Source of the DNA: an uncultured Helicobacter sp.
GTDB taxonomy: Bacteria; Campylobacterota; Campylobacteria; Campylobacterales; Helicobacteraceae
NCBI GenBank assembly: GCA_944326445.1
Contig: CALVDZ010000002.1
Coordinates: 1 to 64,000 of the forward strand
Direction of reading: 5' to 3'
Length of the DNA: 64,000 nucleotides
Position numbers and translations under genes: made by a program. Shown one piece after another: positions 1 to 8,043 of this stretch (position 1 is its first letter; every line of letters begins with the position of its first letter). The notes beneath the pieces were generated by a model that was not told the origin of the DNA, made no database searches, and was given only the letters and a program-made list of their open reading frames with translations.

Positions 1-358
1 ATCTTTTCTTAGATTCTGAATCTGCCTTACATTCCGCGCTTGGCTTGCCCGGGCATTCTAAGATTTGAGATGAGAAAAGTGGGTTATCAAGCGAGGATTG
101 AAGGAGCTTACTAGAGGTAAGTGACTGAAAATCCGAGTGCAGATTCCCGCTTTTATCGCTCAAAGCGCAATGCCCATTACCCACAAGCAAATTAATAGAA
201 TCTAACACACCCCTTGGTATGTATAAATCTACTTCTTCCACACTAACCACCCTCTCCCCAAAGCCCATTTTCTTGCCAAACGCTACGCGCCATTCTCGCT
301 TTGGGATAAACCACGATAGGACCTTATAGGCTAATCTCCTGAGATAATACTCTGGCAT
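1..358 (-). CDS. Partial hypothetical protein, runs off the left edge
   Basis: An open minus-strand frame starts at an ATG at 358 behind an AGGAG site and stays open to the window edge (119 codons seen). The N-terminus reads MPEYYLRRLAYKVLSWF, followed by a basic stretch with FIPKREWR. I do not recognise the family; a short basic-hydrophobic start of this kind is common in surface-glycan enzymes, but that is only a guess. Towards the visible end it becomes Ser/Lys/Glu rich (ADSESKK), which is AGATTCT-repeat DNA read in frame and closely matches DNA near 7130-7190. The true gene may therefore be repeat-expanded or truncated. Confidence 0.5.
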   Translation of the reverse strand, partial: MPEYYLRRLAYKVLSWFIPKREWRVAFGKKMGFGERVVSVEEVDLYIPRGVLDSINLLVGNGHCALSDKSGNLHSDFQSLTSSKLLQSSLDNPLFSSQILECPGKPSAECKADSESKKR

Positions 359-466
359 TGGGGCTCCTTGCTAAGATAACGCTAAATACAGAATCTAAGC
401 GAGTAGATTCTGCGCAATGCAGGCTCACATCGCCGATACGCAAAGCTTGCTACAAACAAACTTGCG

Positions 467-1009
467 CTAAACACTGCTCTTTGGGCGAAAAGCGCTGATA
501 ACTTGCGTGTTTGGCTCGATATACGCCCCGCCTATGAGATCGATACAATAAGGTATCGCGGGGAACACCGCCTCTAAGCACTCCTTGATACTCTTTGGCT
601 TGCCCGGGAGATTGAGGACAAGGCTCTTGCCCCGCACGCCCGCGCTCTGACGCGACAAAATAGCCGTGGGCACATACTTTAGGCTCACTGCGCGCATTTG
701 CTCGCCAAATCCGGGCAGCATTTTCTCACACACGCTTTGGGTTACTTCAGGGATAATGTCCCTAGGCGCAGGTCCCGTCCCACCGGTAGTAACGACTAGA
801 TCACACGCGCATTCATCACACATTTTTTTCAAACTCGCTTCTAAGGGCACGAAGTCATCGCTCACCACCTCATACACGAACTCGCATTCATTGGCGATAA
901 ACTCACTTAGCACCTCCCTAATCGCCTTGCCAGAAATATCCTCATACACGCCGCTAGAAGCCCTATCTGATGATACCAAAATCCCTATTTTGATCCTTTG
1001 CACACGCAC
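467..1009 (-). CDS. mogA: Molybdopterin adenylyltransferase MogA
   Basis: 180 residues of the MoaB/Mog fold. The enzyme adenylylates molybdopterin to prepare it for metal insertion by MoeA in the cytoplasm. Visible hallmarks are the N-terminal GILVSSDRAS strand, the TTGGTGPAPRD loop near residues 74-84 (pterin/nucleotide binding) and the NLPGKP motif near residue 133. The start overlaps the end of mobB by 25 bases, so the two genes are translated as one operon with moaE, moaD and probably moeA. In H. pylori a mog gene also sits beside moaE, moaD and ribA. Length is normal for the family, and no internal repeat insertion is seen, unlike its neighbours mobB and moaE. Confidence 0.93.
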   Translation of the reverse strand: MRVQRIKIGILVSSDRASSGVYEDISGKAIREVLSEFIANECEFVYEVVSDDFVPLEASLKKMCDECACDLVVTTGGTGPAPRDIIPEVTQSVCEKMLPGFGEQMRAVSLKYVPTAILSRQSAGVRGKSLVLNLPGKPKSIKECLEAVFPAIPYCIDLIGGAYIEPNTQVISAFRPKSSV

Positions 1010-1677
1010 TCCTTGTCGATAAAATCTAAAATCTCTTGGGGATTGTTGAGATCTAGCACCTCCAAATCCCCCACACTCGCCACATCGATACGATCCCTTA
1101 ACTCCCTATCTATGGCTATCGCCACGCCATAGGGTAGATAAGCGTGATCTAGCTCCCCGCGCGCCACGATGATACGCCTATAGGGCAGCGTCCTTAGCCC
1201 CTCGACAAACACATAATCACACGCGCCAAAAAACTCCAGCGCACGCTCAAACTCGCGCAACTCATACGCACTCAAAGCTCCTTGCACCCCACGCGCACCA
1301 CTGCCTTGTGCCCTACCATCTCGCGCGCTATTTTCTTGCGCCACGCACGCACTCTCACTCTGCGCGCTATTTTTTTGCGCGCCATCGCCCTGCGCACCAC
1401 TTTCTTTTTCTTGCTCCTCATCATCGCCCTGTGTGCAAAATCCAAAAATCACGCTTTTTTTGGGCGAGATAACCGCGACATTTTGCGCCACAAGTGAAAA
1501 TTTATAGCTATCCTTGCGCTCCTTTTTGCCCTTTGTATCAAACTCCGCCTTGTCCTTTGGATCGTGCTTGATAACGCCCACGCTCTTGCCTTGAGCGCGC
1601 AAAATCTCTGCTAGTTTGCAAATAAGCGTGGTTTTGCCGCTATTGCTTTTGCCGCTAAAGGCGATGATTTGTGGCAT
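985..1677 (-). CDS. mobB: Molybdopterin-guanine dinucleotide biosynthesis protein MobB
   Basis: 230 residues. MobB is a GTP-binding accessory protein for attaching GMP to molybdenum cofactor. The P-loop GKSNSGKTT lies at residues 9-17, followed by the family motif VGVIKHDPK. A low-complexity insertion of about 50 residues (roughly 85-135, rich in Gly, Ala, Gln, Ser and Glu, with repeated GAQ/ENSAR units) separates the N-terminal part from a normal C-terminal part with FVEGLRTLPYRR. MobB proteins are usually about 170-180 residues, so the extra length is this insertion. The gene overlaps moaE (22 bases) and mogA (25 bases), which implies co-translation. Confidence 0.88.
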   Translation of the reverse strand: MPQIIAFSGKSNSGKTTLICKLAEILRAQGKSVGVIKHDPKDKAEFDTKGKKERKDSYKFSLVAQNVAVISPKKSVIFGFCTQGDDEEQEKESGAQGDGAQKNSAQSESACVAQENSARDGRAQGSGARGVQGALSAYELREFERALEFFGACDYVFVEGLRTLPYRRIIVARGELDHAYLPYGVAIAIDRELRDRIDVASVGDLEVLDLNNPQEILDFIDKECVCKGSK

Positions 1678-2245
1678 CTAGCACCCCGCTGCCCTCAATG
1701 GGCGTGCTGCGACTAAGCGCAAACACCCGCCTATCGCCTATCACATCGTATTTCCAAATAGGCGCATTCGCCTTAAAATCCTCGATAAACGCCTCATAGA
1801 GCCCAAGTGCGGCTTTGCGTTGTTTGGAGATAACCGCGCACATATACGAGCTTTGCGTATGTGCCACATCGCCCACGGAGTGCGCCATCAGCAGCACTGC
1901 GCCTGCCTGCGAGGCTTTTGCCTGCCAAGATTCAAACCACTTCTGCAGTAGCGGCTCATACACATCAAAGCTTAGGGCGCGCACAAGGGCTTGCGTGCTA
2001 GGTTGTGATGAGATGGAGTGCGATGAGGCGGGCTCTCCCTCCTTAGATTCTCTCCCTTGGGATTCTGCCTCTTTGGATTCTTTTGCGCTAGATTCTGTAA
2101 GCTCTCCCTCTCTAGACGCCTCTTGGCGCACGATACCGGTAAAGACACACATCGCGCCGCAGTTTTGCTCCCTAGCAAACGCCTCCCACGCCTCATAAAT
2201 CTCGCTTGTGGGCAGCGCGCCCTGATACAGGCTAAGATAGCGCAT
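1655..2245 (-). CDS. moaE: Molybdopterin synthase catalytic subunit MoaE
   Basis: 196 residues from the ATG at 2245, which overlaps the moaD stop as TGATG; an upstream in-frame GTG at 2257 is less likely. MoaE forms a heterotetramer with MoaD and makes the dithiolene of molybdopterin. Family motifs are CVFTGIVR near residue 34, HSVGDV near 130 and the ending PIWKYDV, with DRRVFALSRS after it. An inserted acidic Ser/Glu/Lys segment of about 45 residues (roughly 44-85) follows FTGIVRQE, where other MoaE proteins have a short loop. It is encoded by tandem AGAATC-type DNA, the same sequence that fills the intergenic repeats. Confidence 0.9.
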   Translation of the reverse strand: MRYLSLYQGALPTSEIYEAWEAFAREQNCGAMCVFTGIVRQEASREGELTESSAKESKEAESQGRESKEGEPASSHSISSQPSTQALVRALSFDVYEPLLQKWFESWQAKASQAGAVLLMAHSVGDVAHTQSSYMCAVISKQRKAALGLYEAFIEDFKANAPIWKYDVIGDRRVFALSRSTPIEGSGVLDATNHRL

Positions 2246-2469
2246 CACCCACCGCACACAGGGGGCAGGATAAGGACTCTATCGCCATTTTTAAGCACGA
2301 AATTCTCATCTTTGATGATCTCATCATTTACCGCCACCGCGCAGATTCCAAGCCACTTGCTAAGCTCTGGCTTTTGCGCTAGGTGCGCTCGCAGCTCCCC
2401 TAGGTTTGCCACTTCTAGCTCGAGGGGCTCCTGCGCGCTCAAAGGTCCCAAAAATTCTATGCGTATCAT
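2245..2469 (-). CDS. moaD: Molybdopterin synthase sulfur carrier subunit MoaD
   Basis: 74 residues with a beta-grasp (ubiquitin-like) pattern, ending in the diagnostic Gly-Gly (PPVCGG). That terminus is adenylylated and thiocarboxylated so that it can pass sulfur to the MoaE active site. The motif NGDRVLILPPV before the terminus is typical. Its stop overlaps the moaE start as TGATG, giving tight 1:1 translational coupling of the two subunits. It lies 39 bases downstream of the moeA stop. Confidence 0.93.
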   Translation of the reverse strand: MIRIEFLGPLSAQEPLELEVANLGELRAHLAQKPELSKWLGICAVAVNDEIIKDENFVLKNGDRVLILPPVCGG

Positions 2470-2508
2470 TCCTCTGCCTCCCTTTTTAAAATCTCACACC
2501 AAAAAATC

Positions 2509-3765
2509 TCACACCAAATCACGAAACACCAAAAGTGGCACAACCGCGCCCTTTGGCAAGCTCGCGCCATTTTCTTGCAGTATTGCAAACGCCGTGTGCG
2601 CACCGAGATTTTCAATCATCGAGCTTTGTAAAGTCTTTTTGCGCGCAAAGCTCGCATACAGCTTGCCCTCGCGCAGCTGCACATCACACGCGCGAAACTC
2701 CATCCGAGAATCCGTGCGCACCGCCTCATCGAGCAAAGTCGCCTCTAGCACGAGCTGCCCCGCACTCCCGCCGCACAATCGTGCGAGGATAATGCGCCCA
2801 AAGAGCAGGAATGTCGCTGCGCACGAGTTGGGGTAGCCGGGCAAGCCAAAGACATGGGTTTGCTTGCTTCCATTAGTGTAGATTCCATACGCTACGGGCT
2901 TGCCGGGCTTTAGGCGCACGCCTTTAAACACCATTTGCGTCTCTTGGTCCATAATGTCTTTAGTAAAGTCAAAATCCCCCACGCTCATACCGCCCGTGGT
3001 TAGCAAAATATCGCATTGCGCGAGGGCTTGGCGATAGAGTGCGCGGATAGAATCCACATCATCGCCCACTTTTGGGTAAAGTATGCCCTCGCCCCCTAGA
3101 GATTCGACAAGGGCGTTTAGCAAGTGGTTATTGACACTTCTCAAAACATTGCTCGAGTGGCTCTCCTCCCCCACCTCGATGATCTCATCGCCTATGCTCA
3201 AAATCCCTACTTTAGGCTTTTGCACCACCTGCACAAAGACTTGATTCAGATCTGCTAAGAGCCCTATCTCAAAGGGCGTGATACGCGTGCCAGATTCTAA
3301 GAGCTTTTGCCCTTTGGTGTAGTTTTCTCCCACTTGGCGCACCCATTGCTTAGGGCTAATGGCTTGATTTTCATTCTTTAGCTCTATGAACTCCCTGCCT
3401 TGGGAGCAAATCTCATTCACATCTTCTTTGAGTATCATCGTATCCGCGCCCTTAGGCATTCTCGAGCCTGTATAAGTGCGGATTGTGCATTTAGATTCTA
3501 GCTCAAACTCCCGCTGCGTGCCTGCGTTATTGGTGGCTTGGATACGCAGCCCCTCACTGCGCAAAGATTCTATATCCGCGCTCGCTATGGCATAGCCATC
3601 CATACTCGAAGTGGGCACGGAGGGGACATTCCTAGGGGCGAAAATATCTTGGGCTAGGTAGCGATTGAGGGCTTGGGTAAAGATAAGCTTTTGGCTAGGG
3701 AGGGGAGTTAGAGGGATATTGTGTAAAATCTCTAGGGCTTCATCATAGCTAATCATCGTGCGCAT
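2509..3765 (-). CDS. moeA: Molybdopterin molybdenumtransferase MoeA
   Basis: 418 residues, normal for MoeA, which inserts molybdate into adenylylated molybdopterin. Motifs seen: SSMDGYA near residue 53 (substrate-binding loop), TGSRMPKGADT near 98, VGILSIGDEI near 188 and TTGGMSVGDFDF near 259 (MoCF domain), then PGKPVAYG and GLPGYPNS. The start ATG at 3765 has a GAGGAG ribosome site 6 bases upstream, so the second Met at residue 4 is not needed. It heads the visible cofactor gene run moeA-moaD-moaE-mobB-mogA on the minus strand. No repeat insertions are seen. Confidence 0.93.
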   Translation of the reverse strand: MRTMISYDEALEILHNIPLTPLPSQKLIFTQALNRYLAQDIFAPRNVPSVPTSSMDGYAIASADIESLRSEGLRIQATNNAGTQREFELESKCTIRTYTGSRMPKGADTMILKEDVNEICSQGREFIELKNENQAISPKQWVRQVGENYTKGQKLLESGTRITPFEIGLLADLNQVFVQVVQKPKVGILSIGDEIIEVGEESHSSNVLRSVNNHLLNALVESLGGEGILYPKVGDDVDSIRALYRQALAQCDILLTTGGMSVGDFDFTKDIMDQETQMVFKGVRLKPGKPVAYGIYTNGSKQTHVFGLPGYPNSCAATFLLFGRIILARLCGGSAGQLVLEATLLDEAVRTDSRMEFRACDVQLREGKLYASFARKKTLQSSMIENLGAHTAFAILQENGASLPKGAVVPLLVFRDLV

Positions 3766-3846
3766 ACTTCACTCCTCACAAACTCTAAAAAACACACATT
3801 GTAAAATATTTACCTTAAGCCTAGGATTAAGGCACCTAGGACACCC

Positions 3847-4521
3847 TTAGAGCAAATGCCCCATTTTGTGCTTTTTTATCTCCAAATACTGCTTGTTGTG
3901 CTCATTGCAGCCCACGATGATACTTTGTCTGCTGACTTTGGCGTATTGCGCTAGAGAATCTACTTTAAGCGGGTTGTTAGTCAGCAGCTCAATCTCCCTA
4001 ATCCCAAAGGACTGAAAAATCGCGCTCACAATCTCATAATTCCTGCAATCACTAGGCAAGCCAAGCTCGAGATTTGCCTCTATCGTATCTCGCCCCTTAT
4101 CTTGGAGCGCGTAGGCATTGACTTTGTTAAAAAGCCCTATGCCCCTGCCCTCTTGGCGCAGATACAGCAGCATACCGCCCTCTTTGTGCGAATGAATTGC
4201 CCTCATCGAGTGCGCTAGCTCCTCGCCACAATCGCATTTGAGCGAGCCAAACACATCGCCTGTGAGGCATTCTGAATGCAAGCGCACAAGCGGGATTTTG
4301 CCCAAATGCTGCGTGAAAACCACGAGATGCTCTCTAGGAGAGGCTAGGGGGATTTGCGCTGCGTGCGTGCCGCCGCCCTCTAAATCCTGCGCGCCCTCTA
4401 GATTCTGTAAATCCCGCGCCGCGCCTAATCCTAAATCCTCCACATACTCTCTAAAACTCTGAATCCAAAATGTCCCATATTTGGTGGGAAGCTTGGCTTT
4501 TTGTGAAACTTCAAAACGCAT
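3847..4521 (-). CDS. ribA: GTP cyclohydrolase II RibA
   Basis: 224 residues; opens GTP to 2,5-diamino-6-ribosylamino-pyrimidinone phosphate, the first step of riboflavin synthesis. The zinc site is the HSECLTGDVFGSLKCDCG stretch near residues 80-97 (three Cys), followed by the catalytic RQEGRGIGL motif near 121 and YEIVSAIFQSFGI. It is a stand-alone cyclohydrolase, not fused to RibB. A short insertion (about residues 31-55, Asp/Leu/Glu/Gly rich) lies near the N-terminus, where other RibA proteins are shorter. Its place beside Moco genes matches H. pylori gene order. Confidence 0.92.
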   Translation of the reverse strand: MRFEVSQKAKLPTKYGTFWIQSFREYVEDLGLGAARDLQNLEGAQDLEGGGTHAAQIPLASPREHLVVFTQHLGKIPLVRLHSECLTGDVFGSLKCDCGEELAHSMRAIHSHKEGGMLLYLRQEGRGIGLFNKVNAYALQDKGRDTIEANLELGLPSDCRNYEIVSAIFQSFGIREIELLTNNPLKVDSLAQYAKVSRQSIIVGCNEHNKQYLEIKKHKMGHLL

Positions 4522-4535
4522 AGTATTCCTTTAAT

Positions 4536-5255
4536 CTAAAATAAATAATGCAAACTTAGCACGATACCGCTATCCCCTCGCCGTGAGCGCGTGGGGCTAA
4601 GGCGTGTGTAAAAGACATTTTTGCTAATCCCAAATCGCCTATCAAGCTCCGCAAGCTCAATAAGCGCACCCACGGGATCCATAGCAATGAGTGCAAAATC
4701 CCCAAAGGATCGAGATCCTAGCAAGGTGCGATCGTGCGCGTAGATATGCACACTCGCTTGATAAAACAGCTCTCCCAAAAGCGCGCCAAAGGCGGGAGTG
4801 ATGACAAGATCCTGCCAGCTAGGCACCTCCGCAAACGCCTCGATACCAAACTCCCAAAAAAATGTGCTCGCCACAAACGAAAAGAGCACGCTCTCAAACC
4901 ACCCATAGCCCGCCTTCCTAGGCTGCATATAATACACCGCGCCCCAATAAGGATGCCCAATCCAATTGAGCAGCCAATCGTCCTTGTCCGCCACGAGTGC
5001 CTTTGAGACATTATCGCGCCAATTCACGTCAAGGTAGTAAATATCCTCTTTGTTCCAGTTGGTAACGCTCTCGGGCATCAGGTATAAAACCCCAGCCCCC
5101 GCGATAGAGCCTAGCAGCACCACGCCACTACTCAAGCCCACATACGGGGCGTTTGGCTTAGATTCTGTATGCGGAGTGAGCTTGCCATAATCGATTTGGG
5201 ATTGCGCACAGAGCACAGAGAGTAGCGACACACACGCAAAAACACACCTTAGCAA
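4536..5255 (-). CDS. DUF3943-type envelope protein
   Basis: 239 residues with a signal-like N-terminus (LLSVLCAQSQ) and several hydrophobic stretches. The block NWIGHPYWGAVYYM near residue 97 and the aromatic, helical region after it resemble DUF3943 proteins; this is recognition by eye. The only start that fits is a TTG at 5255, because an in-frame TAA lies just upstream; an AAAGG ribosome site precedes it. The end (SLHYLF) finishes in an aromatic residue, as outer-membrane barrel proteins often do, so an outer-membrane or periplasmic location is possible. Function is unknown. It ends 14 bases before the ribA start and may be cotranscribed with it. Confidence 0.6.
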   Translation of the reverse strand: MLRCVFACVSLLSVLCAQSQIDYGKLTPHTESKPNAPYVGLSSGVVLLGSIAGAGVLYLMPESVTNWNKEDIYYLDVNWRDNVSKALVADKDDWLLNWIGHPYWGAVYYMQPRKAGYGWFESVLFSFVASTFFWEFGIEAFAEVPSWQDLVITPAFGALLGELFYQASVHIYAHDRTLLGSRSFGDFALIAMDPVGALIELAELDRRFGISKNVFYTRLSPTRSRRGDSGIVLSLHYLF

Positions 5256-5353
5256 CCACAGCCTTTGTCTTTAAAAGTCTAAAAATCTCAAAAAGAGAAG
5301 CGCGATTTTACTATCTTTTGTCTAACGTGATGGATACGGCGGGGGCAAAATGC

Positions 5354-5359
5354 TATAAT
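5354..5359 (+). promoter_or_regulatory. -10 box TGCTATAAT
   Basis: TATAAT preceded by TGC, 39 bases before the ATG of the YhcH-family gene. No clear -35 box, as is usual for Helicobacter housekeeping promoters. Confidence 0.6.
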
Positions 5360-5398
5360 CACGCAAAAACTAGAGAAGTTGGAAGGAGGAGTTGAGAG

Positions 5399-5935
5399 AT
5401 GGCAATCATCGGGCATTTGGAGCAGTTTGGGGAGTTTTTCGCACGCCACCCTGCACTTGCGGAGGTGAGGGAGTATCTCACGCAGGCACTCACGATAGAT
5501 TCAGCGCTGCATCGGCGTATCATCGCGCTACAAAGCAGCGCGGAAAGCGAGCGGGTGGAGATAAGCTACGATCTAGGGAGTGGCGTGCGCGCTATCGAGC
5601 AGACTTATCCTCTCAAGCCCCGCGCGCAGGCGTTTTATGAATCCCACAGGGCGTTTGTGGATTTTCAGCTATGCGTGGCGGGGGCGGAGTGCTTTGAAGT
5701 GGGGCATATCGCGGATTTCACGCCGCTTGCGCCCTATGATGAGAGCAAGGATCTCATTATCTACCACGCCCCCACGATGCCGCCACACCGCTTGTTTTTC
5801 CATAGCGGGATTTTGGGAGTGTTTTTCCCTCAAGATGTGCATGCGGGGGGATTGGAGTATGAGGGAGATTGCGAGCACGCACCGCTATTTGCGCCCAAAA
5901 AAGTTGTGCTCAAAGTGCCTGTTGGGTTGTTGTGA
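5399..5935 (+). CDS. YhcH/YjgK/YiaL family (DUF386) protein
   Basis: 178 residues of the cupin-like YhcH/YjgK/YiaL family, whose members occur in sugar-catabolic operons and have been linked to sialic-acid and beta-galactoside metabolism. Family signatures are the HRAFVDFQLCVAGAE block near residue 84 and the metal-site-like FFPQDVHAGG near 143. An ATG at 5399 sits behind a strong GGAGG site. The gene stands alone, between the oppositely oriented DUF3943 gene and a repeat field, so no pathway can be inferred from context. The 3' end is followed directly by HR-C repeat DNA. Confidence 0.8.
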   Translation: MAIIGHLEQFGEFFARHPALAEVREYLTQALTIDSALHRRIIALQSSAESERVEISYDLGSGVRAIEQTYPLKPRAQAFYESHRAFVDFQLCVAGAECFEVGHIADFTPLAPYDESKDLIIYHAPTMPPHRLFFHSGILGVFFPQDVHAGGLEYEGDCEHAPLFAPKKVVLKVPVGLL

Positions 5936-6282
5936 GTGGTATGGGCAGAGGGGCAGGGGGGCTTTGAGCGAAAAAGGAAATTCGGCTTTCCTACGGGAAA
6001 ATGGCTCCTTGGGTAATCATTGCGTAGATTTGGCGAGTTTGGGGATAGTCACTACCCTCTAGGTAGCTCCCACCCCCAAACCCGCCAAAAACTCCACAAG
6101 CACCACCGCAATGACTAATTTTTTGTTTGCAGTGGTAAGCTTACAGAATCCACACCAAGCGAGGCAAAGCCAAGCGCGGAATGTAAGGAAAATATAGAAT
6201 CTCGTGTGGGCTTAGAATCTAGCCTCACAGAATCTCGTGCAGATTCAGAATCTAAAACATTTACACAATCCCCCACTTCAAA
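5936..6282. repeat. HR-C repeat copy plus AGAATCT spacer
   Basis: No gene. The segment 5976-6113 is an HR-C copy. It contains nested inverted repeats: CATTGCG (6018-6024) with CGCAATG (6107-6113), TTTGGC-GTTTGGGG (6029-6044) with CCCCAAAC-GCCAAA (6074-6089), and CTACC/GGTAG in the middle. Related DNA lies at 7263-7380 (opposite strand) and 23795-23880, with different but still complementary arms at 7263-7321. The rest, 6150-6282, is AGAATCT-rich spacer. Confidence 0.6.
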
Positions 6283-6663
6283 AAACTTTGTTCAAGGCTT
6301 TGCTAAATATCAATAATAGTGCGTGCGCAAGCACGAGCCGAGCAGAATCTAAAGATTCTCAATCTTTAGATTCTGCCATTTTTGCACAGCAAAAATCAAA
6401 TAAAATGTGTAGCACGCAAGTGCATACCGACACTCGCCCTTGTCGTGGTGGCAAAAATGCGTTAAAAAAATGCAGTAGTGCATTTTTAGCATTTTTAACT
6501 AGACAAGGAAAAAGCGAGGCTCTCCCGCCAAAAGATATACTTTTGGCTGCCGAAAAGACCCAACGGGTTGCAAGCGCAGCGCAGCAAAAACAGCGGCGCT
6601 TTATTCTTTTCGGGGCTTTAGCGAGCGGGGAGGGGATAAACCCCTTTTCTTTTTGCGCAAACA
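6283..6663 (+). repeat. HR-A structured repeat, copy 1
   Basis: Near-complete HR-A element. In order it holds the arm GCAGAATCTAAA with its complement TTTAGATTCTGC, the hairpin ATTTTTGC/GCAAAAAT, a small hairpin GCAC/GTGC, the long-range pair CTTGTC/GACAAG enclosing TGCA-GTAG-TGCA, and a conserved 3' part containing CCCAACGGGTTGC and GGGGATAAACCCC. Other copies lie at 17576, 24180, 24807 (inverted) and 44505. Short open frames inside it are not conserved between copies. Confidence 0.7.
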
Positions 6664-6954
6664 AGCGATTTTGAGAATCTAGGGAATATCCGTGAGAATG
6701 TGAATCCATTGGGCTAGATTCTGCAATTGCCTTAGATTCTGTGTTTCCTAGAATCTCTGTTTTAGATTTTAAGTTTCTTAGAGTCGCATTCTCACGAATA
6801 TTTTCTAGTTTCTTAGAATCTTGTGTTTTATGCGAGAGGGGGGAGGGGCTTGAATGTGCAGGTATGGGCGAGTGGCTTTGCCACGCGCGCGAAGTCGCTC
6901 CCGATTTGGGCGGGCGGGTAAGAACTCTTTAGCCTCTCCCACCCCGACGACGCT

Positions 6955-7115
6955 TTTTGCGGGTGCTCCGCACGGGATTTTTGATTGGATTTTTGCTGCG
7001 CAAAAATGGCAGAATCTATTAGCATAGATTCTGCTCGGCTCGTGCTACCGCACGCACTATTTTTTGAATCGGGCAAAGCCTCGCTAGGATTTTTTGAAGT
7101 GGTGGATTCTGTAAG
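6955..7115 (-). repeat. HR-A repeat, partial inverted copy
   Basis: Contains the left flank of HR-A in reverse: the hairpin ATTTTTGC/GCAAAAAT (6989-7007), the perfect AGAATCTA/TAGATTCT stem around 7010-7033 and the conserved GCAAAGCCTCGCTAGG block (7074-7089). It lies inside the 3' extension of the truncated PLP-enzyme gene and faces copy 1 at 6283-6663. Confidence 0.6.
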
Positions 7116-7262
7116 TTGCTTAGATTCAGAATCTAAACTTTCTTTAGATTCTGAATCTGCCTTACATTCCGCGCTTGGCTTGCCCTCTTGGCGTGGTGTG
7201 GATTCTGTGGGGTTGCTACTGCAAGCAGCAAAATTAGTATTTGCGGTGTGGCTGTGTAAGCT

Positions 7263-7321
7263 TTGTGGATTTTTTGGAAGGTTAGCGGACAAACCGAGCG
7301 TGCCTTCCAAAAAATCCACAA
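7263..7321. repeat. Perfect 19-bp inverted repeat of HR-C
   Basis: The arm at 7263-7281 (TTGTGGATTTTTTGGAAGG) is exactly complementary to 7303-7321, with a 21-base loop. It corresponds in position to the TTTGGC-GTTTGGGG arms of the HR-C copy at 6029-6089, which have an unrelated sequence. Confidence 0.75.
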
Positions 7322-7943
7322 TCTTATCGCATTGCAAGCCTGCGGAGCCGTTTTCCCGAGTGCAAGCCAAATTTCCAAAATTATCTAAAAGCTCACACAC
7401 CAACTCATCCATCCCCCGCATTGCTATCCCCTCACTCCCACCCTGCGGGACAAACAGCACGCGCTCGCCATACCGCGCTCGCTGCTGCGCAAACACCTCG
7501 CGCGCGAGAGTTTCTAACTCCGCTACCCTGCTCCCAGCGGGGGCAAACACAAAGCGCACATTGTGCTCTAGCCCAAAGGCGAAGTTCCCCATAGGATTCT
7601 CGCGCAAAAACCTCGGGGGTTGGGGCGTGATATACACAAATTCCTTGCCGCGCGCGCTTGTGAGTGCTGCTAAAACCTGCATTGCGTTGGATTGGTTGCC
7701 CCCAAAGCTCACAAAAACCTCGTGTTGTGAATCTAAGAGGCTCAAAAACTTGCGCGCCTTGTTGCCATTAAAGCCCGCGATACCAAAATCTAGCAAATCA
7801 TCGCGCTTGATAACTATCTCTTTGCCACAAAGTGTGATACGCCCCATCGCTCTCCGTTTTGTTTTTCTTTTGTCTTTGCTTGGTATGTTGGCTAATTTAC
7901 CAAAAAAGAGCTTTGTGCGCACAAAATTTAAAGCTTTATGCGC

Positions 7944-7949
7944 TACAAT
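7944..7949 (+). promoter_or_regulatory. -10 box TACAAT
   Basis: GCTACAAT about 95 bases before the ATG at 8044, in the gap between the divergent PLP-enzyme remnant and the methyltransferase. Likely promoter of the 8044-10598 gene set. Confidence 0.5.
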
Positions 7950-8043
7950 TTAGGGCTTGAAACAACCACCGCAATGCCACAAAGCCCAAGCCTATGGGGT
8001 TAGAGGCATTAGCGAGAGCACACAACCCACACAAAGGATTACT

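Larger units (their letters stand above)
6828..7847 (-). pseudogene. Truncated ACC deaminase/D-cysteine desulfhydrase-family PLP enzyme fused to repeat DNA
   Basis: From the ATG at 7847 (GGAG site 5 bases upstream) the first 165 or so residues match the PLP-dependent ACC deaminase/D-cysteine desulfhydrase family: IVIKRDDLLDFGIAGFNGNK with the presumed PLP lysine, then VSFGGNQSNAM and a FVPQGGSEGIA loop. After MDELVCELLDN the family sequence stops. The remaining 165 residues are HR-C and HR-A repeat DNA read in frame (ADSESKESLDSES, then Ser/Pro-rich), so the C-terminal half that completes the cofactor pocket is missing. Family members are about 290-300 residues. I infer an inactive gene; an expressed truncated protein is possible because the frame is open to a stop. 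Confidence 0.65.
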
